Shown here piece by piece: positions 46,117 to 57,100 of a stretch of DNA of 64,000 nucleotides. The notes beneath the pieces are model-generated. The model saw nothing but the letters and a program-made list of their open reading frames with translations. It did no database searches and was not told the DNA's origin. Position numbers and translations under genes: made by a program. The DNA comes from UBA6115 sp964346355 (GTDB taxonomy: Bacteria > Bacillota > Clostridia > Christensenellales > Aristaeellaceae), in NCBI GenBank assembly GCA_964346355.1, contig CAYFUH010000002.1:51086-115085 (forward strand), given 5' to 3'. Every line of letters begins with the position of its first letter. The stretch's first letter is position 1.

Positions 46117-46140
46117 CAAAAACCCCGCACAGGGCGGGGC
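46117..46140 (-). terminator. Terminator after hslU
   Basis: Minus-strand CCCCGC pairs with GCGGGG (46139-46123) across a 5-nt loop, followed by TTTTT. It lies 21 bp after the hslU stop and ends the 14-kb rbgA-hslU operon before the secA promoter. Confidence 0.88.
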
Positions 46141-46160
46141 TTTGCAAAATACAGTGATTT

Positions 46161-47528
46161 TTACAGAATGAATTTGTGCAGGTCAATCTTCTTGGCTGCC
46201 TTTACATGCTCCTGCACGTACTGGGCGGTGATGGTCAGTTCCACCTCCGGCATGTCCCCGCCGCCTGCGTTAAAGGAGATGTCCTCCAACAGTTCCTCAA
46301 ACACGGCATGCAGCCGCCTGGCGCCGATGTTTTCCCCTGCGTCGTTTAAGTTGCAGGCTGCCTGCGCAATCTCATTGAGTGCGTCCGGCTCAAAGCTCAG
46401 CTTGACCTTGTCCGCGGCCAAAAGCGCTTTGTACTGCAGCGTCAGCGCGTTGTCCGGCTGGGTGAGGATGTTGACAAAATCCTCCTTTGTAAGGCTTTTA
46501 AGGTTGACCTGCACCGGAAAGCGGCCCTGCAATTCGGGGATCAAATCCGATGTCTTGGCCACATGGAAGGCGCCCGCCGCGATAAAGAGCATAAAATCAG
46601 TCCGTACCGCGCCGTGCTTGGTGTTGACCACGCTGCCCTCAACGATGGGCAGGATGTCGCGCTGCACGCCTTCCCGGGACACATCCGGGCCGGATGAGGC
46701 ATTGGAGCGGCCGGCAATCTTGTCAATCTCGTCAATAAATACAATGCCGTCCTGCTCAGCCCTGCTGACCGCTTCCTCACGGATGGCGTCCATGTCAATT
46801 AAACGCTCCGCTTCCTCCGCGATCAGGATCTTGCGCGCTTCCTTCACCTTGACCCGGCGCAGCTTGGTTTTCTTGGGCATCATGCCGCCCATCATGTCAC
46901 CGATGTTGATGGACGCGCCGCCTACCTCAAGCTGCGGCATGACGTCCTCCACCTCGATCTCCAGCTCCTGCTCCTCAAGTTGGCCTTCCTTTAATTGCTG
47001 CCGCAAATCTGTGCGGCGGCCAGTGAGCAGCGCTTTTTCTTCCTCTGTCTGCTCCGGCTCCTTCTGCCTGCCGCGCAGCAGGATGTCAATGGGGTTGGCG
47101 GCCTGGCGCGGCGGCGGGCTGGACAGCAGGGTAATCAGGCGGTCCTCTGCCAGCACCTCGGCCCGGGCGCGCACGCGCTCCTCATGCTCCTGCTTGACCA
47201 TACGCACCGCGTTTTCGGTCAGATCCCGGATGATGCTTTCCACATCCCGGCCCACATAGCCTACCTCCGTAAACTTTGTGGCTTCCACCTTCACAAAAGG
47301 TGCGTTCACAAGGCGCGCCAGACGCCTGGCAATCTCCGTCTTGCCCACTCCGGTGGGGCCAATCATCAGGATGTTTTTGGGGAAGATTTCCTCCCTGAGG
47401 GTTTCCTCCACCTGGCTTCTGCGGTAGCGGTTGCGCAACGCGATAGCTACCTGGCGCTTGGCCTCATCCTGGCCGATGATATAGCGGTTGAGTTCCCGCA
47501 CAATTTCTCTGGGTGTTAACTGGCTCAT
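46161..47528 (-). CDS. hslU: HslU (ClpY) ATPase subunit of the HslUV protease
   Basis: A 455-residue AAA+ unfoldase that feeds substrates to HslV. It begins [21 protein letters not shown] and has Walker [19 protein letters not shown], the pore region [22 protein letters not shown], an intermediate I-domain of about 110 residues (roughly 110-230), Walker [12 protein letters not shown] and sensor-2 [14 protein letters not shown]. The C-terminus ends in DLHKFIL, which inserts between HslV subunits. ATGA overlap with hslV. The usual next gene in Bacillus-type operons, codY, is missing and a terminator follows. Confidence 0.96.
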   Translation of the reverse strand: MSQLTPREIVRELNRYIIGQDEAKRQVAIALRNRYRRSQVEETLREEIFPKNILMIGPTGVGKTEIARRLARLVNAPFVKVEATKFTEVGYVGRDVESIIRDLTENAVRMVKQEHEERVRARAEVLAEDRLITLLSSPPPRQAANPIDILLRGRQKEPEQTEEEKALLTGRRTDLRQQLKEGQLEEQELEIEVEDVMPQLEVGGASINIGDMMGGMMPKKTKLRRVKVKEARKILIAEEAERLIDMDAIREEAVSRAEQDGIVFIDEIDKIAGRSNASSGPDVSREGVQRDILPIVEGSVVNTKHGAVRTDFMLFIAAGAFHVAKTSDLIPELQGRFPVQVNLKSLTKEDFVNILTQPDNALTLQYKALLAADKVKLSFEPDALNEIAQAACNLNDAGENIGARRLHAVFEELLEDISFNAGGGDMPEVELTITAQYVQEHVKAAKKIDLHKFIL

Positions 47529-48064
47529 CAGGACACCTCTTCCACAAGGATGTTGTCATTGGTGAAAACACAGATGGAGGCAGCGATCTCAAGCGCTTTG
47601 CGGGCGATGTCCACCGCTGGCAAATCTGTGTTTTGCACCAGTGCGCGGGCGGCTGCCAGGGCATAATTGCCGCCGGAGCCAATAGCGCAGATGCCGTCAT
47701 CCGCTTCAATCACTTCGCCGGTGCCGGAAATCAGCAGCATCTGGTCTTTGTTGGCGGCAATCAGCATGGCCTGTAACTGGCGCAGGGCCTTGTCGCTGCG
47801 CCATTCGCGCGCCAGGTTCACCGCGGCGCGCTCCAGGTTGCCGCCCGTTTGTGTCAGCTTCTCTTCAAAGCGCTCACTGAGGGTAAAGGCATCCGCCACA
47901 GAGCCGGCAAAGCCCACCGTCACCTGGTCATTAAAAATCTTGCGCACCTTTTTGGCGGTGCTTTTGAAGATGGTGCTTTCCCCCATCGTCACCTGGCCAT
48001 CCCCCGCGATGGCGATGCGGTCAAACCGTTTGACCGCGCAGATGGTTGTGCCTCGTAATTCCAT
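47528..48064 (-). CDS. hslV: HslV (ClpQ) peptidase subunit
   Basis: A 178-residue N-terminal nucleophile peptidase that forms a dodecamer capped by HslU. The start is [21 protein letters not shown]. The nucleophile should be a threonine exposed after removing MELRG, so a five-residue propeptide precedes Thr6, unlike the direct Met-Thr of Escherichia coli but similar in kind to Bacillus Clp[29 protein letters not shown] and [17 protein letters not shown] are conserved. AAGGAG precedes the ATG at 48064; the longer frame is not used. Confidence 0.95.
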   Translation of the reverse strand: MELRGTTICAVKRFDRIAIAGDGQVTMGESTIFKSTAKKVRKIFNDQVTVGFAGSVADAFTLSERFEEKLTQTGGNLERAAVNLAREWRSDKALRQLQAMLIAANKDQMLLISGTGEVIEADDGICAIGSGGNYALAAARALVQNTDLPAVDIARKALEIAASICVFTNDNILVEEVS

Positions 48065-48074
48065 CCTGTTCTCC

Positions 48075-49382
48075 TTAAAACAAGTCCGGTCGTGATTGTT
48101 GGTATTGCTCAAGCTCAAAAAGCGCGCGCTGCGCAAGCTTTCCATACCGGTTCTGCTTGCCCTTCACGCGCATGGGCAAGGGCGGCAGGATACCAAAATT
48201 GATGTTCATGGGCTGAAAGTTGCGGTTGGGAGCTGAAATATAGGCCCCCAATGCCCCAATCGCGGTTGTTTCCGGGAAATCTGGCGCTGGGCAGTTTTTT
48301 AGTTGCGCTGCCATGGCGATGCCCGCGCTCAAACCGGAAGCAGTGCTTTCCACATAGCCTTCCACGCCGGTGATCTGCCCGGCAAAAAACTGCCCCTGCT
48401 GTCCCTTCACCGCGTAGGTGCGCTCAAGGAAGCCGGGGCTGTTGATAAAACTGTTGCGGTGCATGACGCCATAGCGCGCGAACTCCGCCTCCATAAGCCC
48501 TGGAATCATGGAGAAGACGCGCTTTTGCTCCGGGAACAAAAGCCGTGTCTGAAAGCCAACCAGGTTATACAAGCTGCCCGCCGCGTCATCCTGGCGCAGC
48601 TGCACCACAGCGAAGGGCTCTTTGCCTGTTCTTGGGTCTGGCAGGCCAACCGGTTTCATGGGCCCAAAGGCTGCCGCCATGCGGCCGCGCTTGGCGATGG
48701 ACTCGATGGGCAAACAGCCGTCAAAGAGCTGTTTGTCCTCAAATCCATGGATATCCGCGCATTCGGCGTTGATCAATTCGTCAATAAAGGCGTGATACTC
48801 CGCTTCATTCATCGGGCAGTTGAGGTAGTCATCCCCCCTGCCGTATCTGGACGCCCGAAAGGCGATGTTCATGTCAATGGAATCCGCGTACACAATGGGC
48901 GCCGCCGCGTCATAAAAATGCAGGGTGCCCGCGATTTGCCGGATAGCGTCTGCCAGCCCTGCTTCTGTTAGCGGCCCTGTAGCGATAATAAAGGGCGCTT
49001 CCGGAAACGCCTCCACGACGCGGCTTTCAAACTGTATTAATGGGTGATTGAGCAAAGTATCCGTGATGGTCTTGGCAAAGCGCTCCCGGTCGACCGCCAA
49101 AGCGCCGCCGGCCGGCACACGGGTGCCGTCCGCCGCGCGCAAAATCAGGGAATCAAGCCGCCGCAATTCTTCCTTTAAAAGGCCCGGCGCGTTTTCCAGC
49201 CGGTCACCGCGCAGGGAGTTGCTGCAAACCAGCTCGGCCAGGTATTGGGAGGAATGCGCCGGTGTCTTCTGCTCCGGCTTCATATCCACCAGGGTGACAG
49301 GAATCCCGCGCTTGACCAATTGCCAGGCTGCTTCACAGCCCGCCAGCCCCGCGCCAATAACCTGTACCCTTACCTCAGGCAT
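48075..49382 (-). CDS. trmFO: Folate-dependent tRNA (uracil-54-C5)-methyltransferase TrmFO
   Basis: Makes m5U54 in the tRNA T loop using methylenetetrahydrofolate and FADH2. The 435-residue flavoprotein has the GxGxxG loop [45 protein letters not shown] with a catalytic cysteine, [18 protein letters not shown]-like [32 protein letters not shown] and NFGILPPLP. Its start overlaps topA by 8 bp and the next gene, hslV, begins 10 bp later; the recombinase xerC/codV that lies here in Bacillus is missing. Confidence 0.96.
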   Translation of the reverse strand: MPEVRVQVIGAGLAGCEAAWQLVKRGIPVTLVDMKPEQKTPAHSSQYLAELVCSNSLRGDRLENAPGLLKEELRRLDSLILRAADGTRVPAGGALAVDRERFAKTITDTLLNHPLIQFESRVVEAFPEAPFIIATGPLTEAGLADAIRQIAGTLHFYDAAAPIVYADSIDMNIAFRASRYGRGDDYLNCPMNEAEYHAFIDELINAECADIHGFEDKQLFDGCLPIESIAKRGRMAAAFGPMKPVGLPDPRTGKEPFAVVQLRQDDAAGSLYNLVGFQTRLLFPEQKRVFSMIPGLMEAEFARYGVMHRNSFINSPGFLERTYAVKGQQGQFFAGQITGVEGYVESTASGLSAGIAMAAQLKNCPAPDFPETTAIGALGAYISAPNRNFQPMNINFGILPPLPMRVKGKQNRYGKLAQRALFELEQYQQSRPDLF

Positions 49383-51498
49383 GCTCCGCCTCCGGCGCCT
49401 CCTCTACCACCTCGTGGTGTCGGCAGGTTTCATTGGTGCACAGGCGGAACTGGCTGTTTTTGCGGTACTTGTAGACCATATGGTGGTCACACTTGGGGCA
49501 TTTCTCTGTCGCGACCTTGTCCCAGGAGGTGAACTCGCACTCCGGGTATTTTTCACACCCATAGAACTTGCGGCCCTTGCGCGTGGTTTTCTCCAGCAAT
49601 CTGGCGCCGCAGGTGGGGCAGGGTGCGTCGATATAGGTCAAAATGGGCATGGTAAAGCGGCATTCCGGGAAACGCGGGCAAGCCAGGAAGCGGCCATAGC
49701 GGCCCATCTTGTACACCAGCATGGTGCCGCAGACCTCACAGGGGATGTCGGACACTTCGTCCGGAATCTCCACCTTCTCAATCTGCTCTTCCGCCTGGCT
49801 TACCATCTGGCTGAAGGACGGATAGAAATCCCGCAGGATGTCCTTCCAGTCCAGCTTGCCTTCGGCGATCTCGTCCAGTTTGCTCTCCATATCCGCGGTG
49901 AACTCCAGATCCACCACCGGGCTGAAATACTCCATCATGATGTCATTGACCATGCGCCCCATCTCCGTCGGGTAGAGCCTGCGCTTCTCGCGGGAGATAT
50001 ACCCGCGGGCAATGATGGTGCCGATGGTGGGCGCGTAGGTGGACGGACGACCAATACCCCGCTCCTCCATGGACTTGATGAGGGAGGCTTCCGTATACCG
50101 GGAGGGCGGCTGGGTGAAGTGCTGCTCGGCATGCACTTCCTGAATGTCCACTGTGTTGTCCTTTTGAAGGTCCGGCATGACGTCCTGGATGCTGACGCCG
50201 TTGTCGTCCTCACCCTCCTCATAAATGGCGGTAAAACCGGGGAAGGACTTGTGCTCCGCGTAATAGCGCAAATCTACCTCATCCGCCAGCAGATCAGCCG
50301 TTAAGGTTTCATACTCAGCGTTTTTCATCTGGCTGGCCAAAAAGCGATTATAGATTAAGCGGTATACCTGCATTTGCTCCCGGGACAAGAAGGCTTTTAA
50401 ACTGTCCGGCGTCCTGGTGATGTCTGTGGGGCGGATGGCCTCGTGCGCATCCTGCGCCCGGCTTCTGGTCTTGTACTCCCGCGCAGTTCTTGGCAGGTGC
50501 TCCTTGCCGTAGGTTTTCAGGATTTCCTCGCGCGCGGCGGTCACCGCCTCGGCGCTGACACGCACAGAGTCGGTTCTGATATAGGTTACCAGACCCTGGC
50601 TGCCTTCCTTGCCCAGCTCCACCCCCTCGTACAAGCCCTGCACAATCTGCATGGTGCGGGAGGAGGTGTAGTTGAGTTTGCGGCTGGCTTCCTGCTGCAG
50701 GGTGGAGGTGGTAAAGGGCGGCGCGGGCGATTTCTTGCGCGTGCCCTTTTTGACCGTCCCCACTTTAAAGATGCTGTTTTGGATCAGTTCCTTTGCCGCA
50801 AACGCCGCTTTTTCATTGGTGATCTCCGGCTTTTTGCCTTTTAGCTTATTAAGCCGCGCCGAAAGCAGCACCTTCTTGCCCTTGGCGTTGAGCGCTTCAA
50901 AATCAGCGCTGATGTCCCAGTACTCCTCCGGGATGAAGGCATCAATCTCGTCCTCCCGGTCCACAATCAGGCGCACGGCGACGGACTGCACACGACCGGC
51001 AGACAAGCCTTTTTTGATCTTCGCCCACAAAAGGGGGCTGATTTTGTAGCCCACCACGCGGTCCAGCGCGCGGCGCGCCTGCTGCGCGTTCACCCGGTCC
51101 ATATCGATGGTGCGGGCGGACTTGACCGCCTCCTTGACCGCGTTTTTGGTAATCTCCTGAAACTCCACACGCAGCGGCTTGCTGTCGTCCAGTTTCAGCG
51201 CCTGCGCCAAATGCCAGGAGATGGCCTCGCCCTCGCGGTCCGGGTCAGTCGCCAGATAGACCTGGCTGGCGCCTGCCGCCTGCTTGCGCAGCTTGGCCAA
51301 AATGGGTCCCCTGCCATGGATGGTGATGTACTTCATGGCGAAGTCCTGCTCGGTATCAATGCCAAACTGGGACTTGGGCAAGTCCCGCACATGGCCCTGA
51401 GAGGCCTCCACCTTATAATCACGCCCCAAAAAGCGGGCAACGGTGCGCGCTTTGGCAGGCGACTCAACGATGACCAGTTTGTGTTTCTTAGATTTCAA
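49375..51498 (-). CDS. topA: DNA topoisomerase I
   Basis: A type IA enzyme that relaxes negative supercoils. The 707-residue protein begins with the TOPRIM domain (KLVIVESPAKARTVARFLG, DPDREGEAISWHL), contains the catalytic tyrosine region SQGLVTYIRTDSVRVS (Tyr in YIRTDS) and ends with three four-cysteine zinc fingers: CEVCGTMLV...CPRFPEC, CPTCGARLL...CEKYPEC and CPKCDHHMV...CTNETC. The start is TTG at 51498 with GGAGGACATCC upstream; a longer frame exists but adds nothing conserved. It ends inside the trmFO start. Confidence 0.96.
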   Translation of the reverse strand: MKSKKHKLVIVESPAKARTVARFLGRDYKVEASQGHVRDLPKSQFGIDTEQDFAMKYITIHGRGPILAKLRKQAAGASQVYLATDPDREGEAISWHLAQALKLDDSKPLRVEFQEITKNAVKEAVKSARTIDMDRVNAQQARRALDRVVGYKISPLLWAKIKKGLSAGRVQSVAVRLIVDREDEIDAFIPEEYWDISADFEALNAKGKKVLLSARLNKLKGKKPEITNEKAAFAAKELIQNSIFKVGTVKKGTRKKSPAPPFTTSTLQQEASRKLNYTSSRTMQIVQGLYEGVELGKEGSQGLVTYIRTDSVRVSAEAVTAAREEILKTYGKEHLPRTAREYKTRSRAQDAHEAIRPTDITRTPDSLKAFLSREQMQVYRLIYNRFLASQMKNAEYETLTADLLADEVDLRYYAEHKSFPGFTAIYEEGEDDNGVSIQDVMPDLQKDNTVDIQEVHAEQHFTQPPSRYTEASLIKSMEERGIGRPSTYAPTIGTIIARGYISREKRRLYPTEMGRMVNDIMMEYFSPVVDLEFTADMESKLDEIAEGKLDWKDILRDFYPSFSQMVSQAEEQIEKVEIPDEVSDIPCEVCGTMLVYKMGRYGRFLACPRFPECRFTMPILTYIDAPCPTCGARLLEKTTRKGRKFYGCEKYPECEFTSWDKVATEKCPKCDHHMVYKYRKNSQFRLCTNETCRHHEVVEEAPEAEHA

Positions 51499-51514
51499 GG
51501 ATGTCCTCCGTCCG

Positions 51515-52609
51515 TTATTGTCTGATTGCTTTAAACATTCTACCCGGCAGGGCTTCAATCAGGTTTTCCATCTCAAGGGTGGTCAGCAGCACATTCAGTT
51601 CCTGTGCCTGCAGGTTCATTGTTTGCATGAGTTCGGCAAAATCCCGCGGCTCATCGCACAGCGAATCATATAACCTGCGTTGTTCATTTGTCAAATCAGG
51701 CATGATGAAGCTGGTCTGCTCACCCTGAGCGCTATGGCCCCAACTCATATCCTCCAGGATGTCCCCGGCACAGGTGATCAAGCGGGCGCCTTCACGCAGC
51801 ATGCGGTTGGGCACAGCGCTGCCCGGCGCGTCCACCGGCCCTGGCAGCGCGAACACCTCACGCCCCTGCATCAAGGCGTGGCCAACGGTGATTAAGGTGC
51901 CGCTTTTTTCGCGGGCTTCCACCAGAAGCACACCGTGACTGAAGCCCGAAACCAGGCGGTTTCTGATGGGGAAATGAAAGGCAATCGGTTCTGATGTCGG
52001 CGCAAACTCGCTCACCACCGCGCCGCCCTGTTCTATAATCTGCGCTGCCAGAGCTTCATTTTCCCTGGGATAGACGCGCTTGATGCCAGAACCCAAAATG
52101 GCGATGGTGCGTCCGCCCGCTGCCAGCGCGCCTTTGTGCGCCGCGGTGTCAATGCCCCGCGCCAAGCCGGAAATGATGGTGACGCCCTGCTGTGCCAGTT
52201 CCTTCGCGATCACAAAGGCCTGCTCCCTGCCGTAGCGGGTTTCACGGCGGGATCCGACGATGGCGATGGCGCGCGGTTCATCATTTGATAACGTGCCCTG
52301 GTAAAACAAAAGCGCCGGCGGGTCCGGTATGTGCGCAAGCTGGTCTGGATAACAATCATCCCCGGGCGTGCACAGCTTGACGTTTGATTTGTGAAGCGCC
52401 AGTTCTAATTTGTCAAGGCCTGCTTTCTTCAGGTCCGCCAATTCCGCGTAGGCTTTTTCGCCGATGATCTCCATCACGCGCGGCGAGAAGCGTTCAAAGA
52501 CAGCGCTGGCGGTCTGAAACGCTGCCATCAGTTTCATCCTGGCATTGTAGCCCAGGCTCTCACTGCAGGACAGCCAGGCCAGACACAGCAACTCCTTCTG
52601 ATCAGGCAT
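51515..52609 (-). CDS. dprA: DNA processing protein DprA
   Basis: Binds incoming single-stranded DNA and loads RecA during natural transformation. The 364-residue protein has an N-terminal HhH/SAM-like part, the Rossmann core AIVGSRRETRYGREQAFVIAKEL, TIISGLARGIDTAAHKGAL, ILGSGIKRVYPREN, SEFAPTSEPIAFHFPIRNRLVSGFS, ALPGPVDAPGSAVPNRML, and a C-terminal winged-helix (MNLQAQELNVLLTTLEMENLIEALPGRMFK). The start at 52609 overlaps comM by 8 bp. comM and dprA together suggest competence, but other com genes are not in the window. Confidence 0.95.
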   Translation of the reverse strand: MPDQKELLCLAWLSCSESLGYNARMKLMAAFQTASAVFERFSPRVMEIIGEKAYAELADLKKAGLDKLELALHKSNVKLCTPGDDCYPDQLAHIPDPPALLFYQGTLSNDEPRAIAIVGSRRETRYGREQAFVIAKELAQQGVTIISGLARGIDTAAHKGALAAGGRTIAILGSGIKRVYPRENEALAAQIIEQGGAVVSEFAPTSEPIAFHFPIRNRLVSGFSHGVLLVEAREKSGTLITVGHALMQGREVFALPGPVDAPGSAVPNRMLREGARLITCAGDILEDMSWGHSAQGEQTSFIMPDLTNEQRRLYDSLCDEPRDFAELMQTMNLQAQELNVLLTTLEMENLIEALPGRMFKAIRQ

Positions 52610-54149
52610 GCTGCTCACCCCAGTATTTGCCGTCCATCATCCGGTACTGGATGGCCTCCGCCATGGCTGGCAGCCCGACCATATCCTCGTTCTGCAAGTC
52701 CGCGATGGTGCGGGCTACTTTGATCAAGCGGGTATAGGCCCGCATGCTGAGGTTATATTTCTTCACCGCGTTTTGAAGCAATGTCCGCGCTTCCTTTGTC
52801 AGCAGCGCCTGCTCTTCCAGGTTCTTGCCGTTCATCTGCGCGTTGGTGCGAATGCCGGTGCGCTCAAAGCGCTTTTGTTGGATTGCACGGGCTGCGCGCA
52901 CGCGCTGGCGCACCGCATCGCTGCCCTCCTGCTCACCCTCCTGCACGATGTCCTCCACCGGCACCACATCCACCTCCACCTGCAGATCGATCCGGTCAAG
53001 CAAGGGGCCTGAGATGCGGTCCAAATAGCGCTTGATGTCATGGCTGCCGCAGCGGCAATGCCGGGTTTTGCTGCCAAAATAGCCGCAGGGGCAGGGGTTC
53101 ATGCTGGCAACCAGCATCAGGCGGGACAGGTACTGCGTGTGCACCTTGACGCGGCTGACGGTGATGACGCCGTCCTCCAGCGGCTGGCGGAGCGATTCCA
53201 GGACGGATCGCGGGTACTCCGGCATCTCATCCAAAAACAGCACGCCATTGTGCGCAAGCGACACCTCCCCCGGCCTGGCGTTGGCGCCGCCGCCAATGAG
53301 AGCGGCCATGGACGCGGAATGATGCGGCGTGCGGAAGGGGCGCACAGTCAAAAGCCCTGACCCCGGCTTCAACACGCCGGCGGCGGAATGAATGCGGGTG
53401 GTCTCAAAGGCTTCCTCCTGGCTCATCTCCGGCAGGATGCCGGGCAGACAGCGTGCCAGCATGGTCTTGCCGGAGCCGGGCGTGCCGATCAACAGTAAAT
53501 TGTGGCCGCCAGCCGCGGCGATCTCCAGCGCCCGCTTGGGCAATTGCTGGCCGCGCACCTGGGATAAATCCAGGTCGAACACCGCTTCGTTCAGGCACTC
53601 CTGATAGGTCTTCTGCGCCTGCGCCGGGATGGGATTTTGACCGGTTAAGTGTTGGGTGACCTCATACAGGTTGGCGGCGGGATACACCTCCATCCCGGTG
53701 ACCACCTCCACCTCTTTGGCGTTGTCACGGGGCAGGATGATTTTGCGAACGCCCTGCTCATGGGCTGAAATGACCATGGACAGTGCGCCGTTGACCGCGC
53801 GCAGGCTGCCATCCAGCGCCAATTCCCCAATCAGCGCGGTATCATCAAGGGGTTTGGCCATCAATTGCTGGCTGGCTAAGATAATGGCGACCGCGATGGG
53901 CAAATCAAAGGCGGTGCCCTCTTTTTTGACATCAGCGGGTGACAGGTTGACCACGGTATGTCCAAAGGGCATCACAAAGCCGCTGTTTTTGAGCGCCGCA
54001 ACCACGCGGTCCCGGCTTTCCTTCACCGCCGCGTCCGGCAGCCCCACGATGTTAAATACAAAGGTGCTGGCGGAGGCCACATAGGCCTCCACCGTGACCG
54101 GCTCCCCGGTGATGCCGATTAAGGCAAAGCATTTGGTTTGGGCTAACAT
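52602..54149 (-). CDS. comM: ComM/YifB Mg-chelatase-like AAA+ ATPase
   Basis: A 515-residue AAA+ helicase-like protein that promotes branch migration of transforming DNA in species studied. It has a Lon-protease-like N-terminal domain (about 1-190, FNIVGLPDAAVKESRDRV, TVNLSPADVKKEGTAFDLPIA), Walker A LLIGTPGSGKTMLARCL, RPFRTPHHSASMAALIGGG, Walker B GVLFLDEMPEY, a zinc-like cluster MNPCPCGYFGSKTRHCRC and the C-terminal helical part LSMRAYTRLIKVARTIADL. Operon neighbours dprA (8-bp overlap) and the large glycosyltransferase gene 15 bp upstream. Confidence 0.95.
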   Translation of the reverse strand: MLAQTKCFALIGITGEPVTVEAYVASASTFVFNIVGLPDAAVKESRDRVVAALKNSGFVMPFGHTVVNLSPADVKKEGTAFDLPIAVAIILASQQLMAKPLDDTALIGELALDGSLRAVNGALSMVISAHEQGVRKIILPRDNAKEVEVVTGMEVYPAANLYEVTQHLTGQNPIPAQAQKTYQECLNEAVFDLDLSQVRGQQLPKRALEIAAAGGHNLLLIGTPGSGKTMLARCLPGILPEMSQEEAFETTRIHSAAGVLKPGSGLLTVRPFRTPHHSASMAALIGGGANARPGEVSLAHNGVLFLDEMPEYPRSVLESLRQPLEDGVITVSRVKVHTQYLSRLMLVASMNPCPCGYFGSKTRHCRCGSHDIKRYLDRISGPLLDRIDLQVEVDVVPVEDIVQEGEQEGSDAVRQRVRAARAIQQKRFERTGIRTNAQMNGKNLEEQALLTKEARTLLQNAVKKYNLSMRAYTRLIKVARTIADLQNEDMVGLPAMAEAIQYRMMDGKYWGEQHA

Positions 54150-54164
54150 AGATAAGCCCCTCTC

Positions 54165-57100
54165 TTAGTAATACAGCCAGTTGGGCAGCCAGCGCATGGC
54201 CTCCAGCCAGGCGGTGGAGACGCGCACGCCGCTGATGTACGGGAAGAAGGCAACAAACAGCGCACCCGCGATGACAACCAGCGCGATACCCGTGATTTTG
54301 GCTGCCTTTTTGTGCCAGTCATACAGGTAGTCCATCATCAGGGTCATGCACAGGATGATGAAGGGAACGGACGGGAAATAGTGGTAGATATAGGTCCCCC
54401 GCGGCACCAGCACCCAGGGCAGGTACTGCGCCAGGAAGGCAACCAAAAGGATCAAAGGCCGCCTGTCATAGGACAGGTCGGATATCTCCCCTTTGTCATG
54501 GGCGATGAGGCGTTTGCTGACGCTTGAGCGTTCATAAATCGCGTACAAAGCGGTCATCAAAAGCGCCAGCAGGCCGCCCCACCAGACCAGGGGATTGCCA
54601 AAGGCCCAGATGACGCTGGATGTCCCGTTGATGACGCCGCCGGAATAGTAATACATCGGCTTTTTAATGATGGGCCAGCTGTACCAGGGGGACGCCCAGG
54701 CGTGGTCCGCGCCGCGCCCCGGCTCTGAATGATACTCAAACATACTGATGTTGTTGCGGATGATCTTTTCAACTGTCACACCGCCGGGTGATGCGATATA
54801 CACCGGGATATAGGACAGGTAGTAGATGACCACCGGGATGACGACAAAGAAAAGCAGGCACCACAGGCAGGTAAGGATCGCCTCATACAGGAAACGATCG
54901 CCGTATGCCCGCGCGGTTTCCGCTTGCTCCGCGTCCAGGCTTTTGCGCTCCGCCTCTGTCATCTTTTTACAGGCATAGCCATTGAAGATGTTCTGTGCCA
55001 GACTTCCAAAGAAGAGAACCGCCAGACCCATACCTGCGTAAATCCCTGACCATTTGCTGGCCACACCCAGCCCCATCATGAGGCCGGAGAGGAACAGCGG
55101 CAGCAGCTTCTTTTTAAGCGGCGTGCGCAGGTGATCCATCATCATGTAGCGGATCATGAAGAAATAGGAGTAGATAATAAACAGGGTGACAAAGCTGTCA
55201 ATGGTGGCGATGCGCGTTTGGGTGAAGTGCATGAAGTCAAAGGCCATCAACCCCATCGCGAACAGGCCAAAACCCCGTCTCCTGGTTAACTGACAGCCCA
55301 GCAGGTACATACCCGGCAGCATCAGGATGCCGGCCAAGGCGCCGGCAAAACGCCAGCCAAAGGGCGTCATACCAAAGATCATGGTGGCAAAGGTGATGAA
55401 CACCTTGCCCAGCGGCGGGTGGCTGGTTTCATAGATCTGGTTGGGTTCCAGCCCCTGCAAGGCATTGCGCTGCTCATAGCCCGTGCGGGCGTGGTAGATC
55501 TCATCAAAATACATGCTGTTAAACCATGTGGGCCGGCCTTTTACGGTATCCTGCTCGTCAATCAGGAATTCCGCGCCCGCGCTGGCGGAGACAAAGGGCA
55601 GGTTCTCACCCGACACAAAGTCCTGGGCCACAACCTCAAACAGGGTGAGCCGCGCAGACATGTTGCTGATGCGCACATACCGGCCTGTCAACTCCCTGGG
55701 GTTGCCGTCATACTGTGTATTCCCGTCCTTGTCAATGTAGGGGAAGCTTAAATACCGCCAGGCAAACAGGGAGCCAGGCGTCATTTGATAGGGGTAGCTG
55801 GTATAGTTTTCGCCGTCCTCGCTGACCTCCACCTCAAACACGCTGGTTTGCCATTGGATGCCGCCGTACATCATCAGTTTGAAATGCTGTACCTCCCCCA
55901 GATCCAGTACAGCCTCGGTCTGGTCGATGGTGGACATCCAGGAAGTCTGCGGCGCTACGGCAGCGCCCAGGTTAACCAGGGCGATGACAGCGTACAGCAG
56001 GGTTACCCCAAGGATGAGCAGGGCATCCTTGCGGTCAAACCGGACCTGCTCCCGCTTTTTGAGGAAGGCAAAACGGGTCTTGGGGTTGAGCTTCGCCGCG
56101 TCCAGCCGCGGCGCGATGGCCTTCACAGCAACCTCCTTCCTGGAGAAAACAAGCCCTAAGTAGAGGGCATAGCCGGCCAAAGGCAGGCTGAGGAAGGACA
56201 GGCTGTATTCCAGCCAGGCGGAATCCGACTGCAAGCCTGCGCTGGGCGCGTCCAGGTTGCCCATGCTGCCGCCAATGCGCATACCGCGGTCCAGGGCGAC
56301 CCCGGTGTTGAGAAAGCACAGCGCCGTTACCGCCAGCAGCAGGGCCAGCACCCGGCGGTCCGGTTTTTGGATGTAGGACAGGGTTATGAGGGCAACCGCC
56401 AAGAACAAATAGCGCTCATGCATCATGGTGCCCAGGATGGAAAAGCCGATGAGCAGCACCGCCGCCAACAGCGGCAGGCTGCGCACATCCCTTGAATTGA
56501 TATACATCAGCACAACCAAGGCAAAGACAGAGACCATCAGCAGTGTGCCAGTAAGCGCCATATTCATGGGGATGAGCACCGCGAAGGCCGGCAGCGTGGC
56601 AGCAGCCAGCAAAATCATATCAAGGGGCTTGGTGTCGCGCTTTTTCTTATGCTCTTTTATCTTAAGGTACAAATAGGCTGCAATCGGCAGCAGCACCACC
56701 AGGCTGCCAACAAGGCGCAGCAGGAAAGGCGCGGCGTTCTCAATGGACACCCAGTTTTGCTTGAACAGGAAATACAGGTTGTTGGCGTTGACGGTGGCGT
56801 AGTGGTAGTAGCTCATCGTGTTGCCGTACAAGCCCAGCAGCCAGGAAATGCCGTTTTCCTCGTTGAAAAAGGGCACAGCAACCAATGCGATGACCGCGAA
56901 GCTTAAGCCCACACCAATCAGCGTATCCTTGAACAGCTTATCCCGCTTTGTTTCCCACACAAACGCCATCACCAGCGCCAGCAAGCCCAATGGCCCCACC
57001 ATCAGCGCCTGCGGCTTCATCAGCACTGCCAGTACATAGACAGGCAGCGCGTAGCGCCAGCGCTGATCCATGATGAGCAATACTGCAATCAGGAGCAGCA

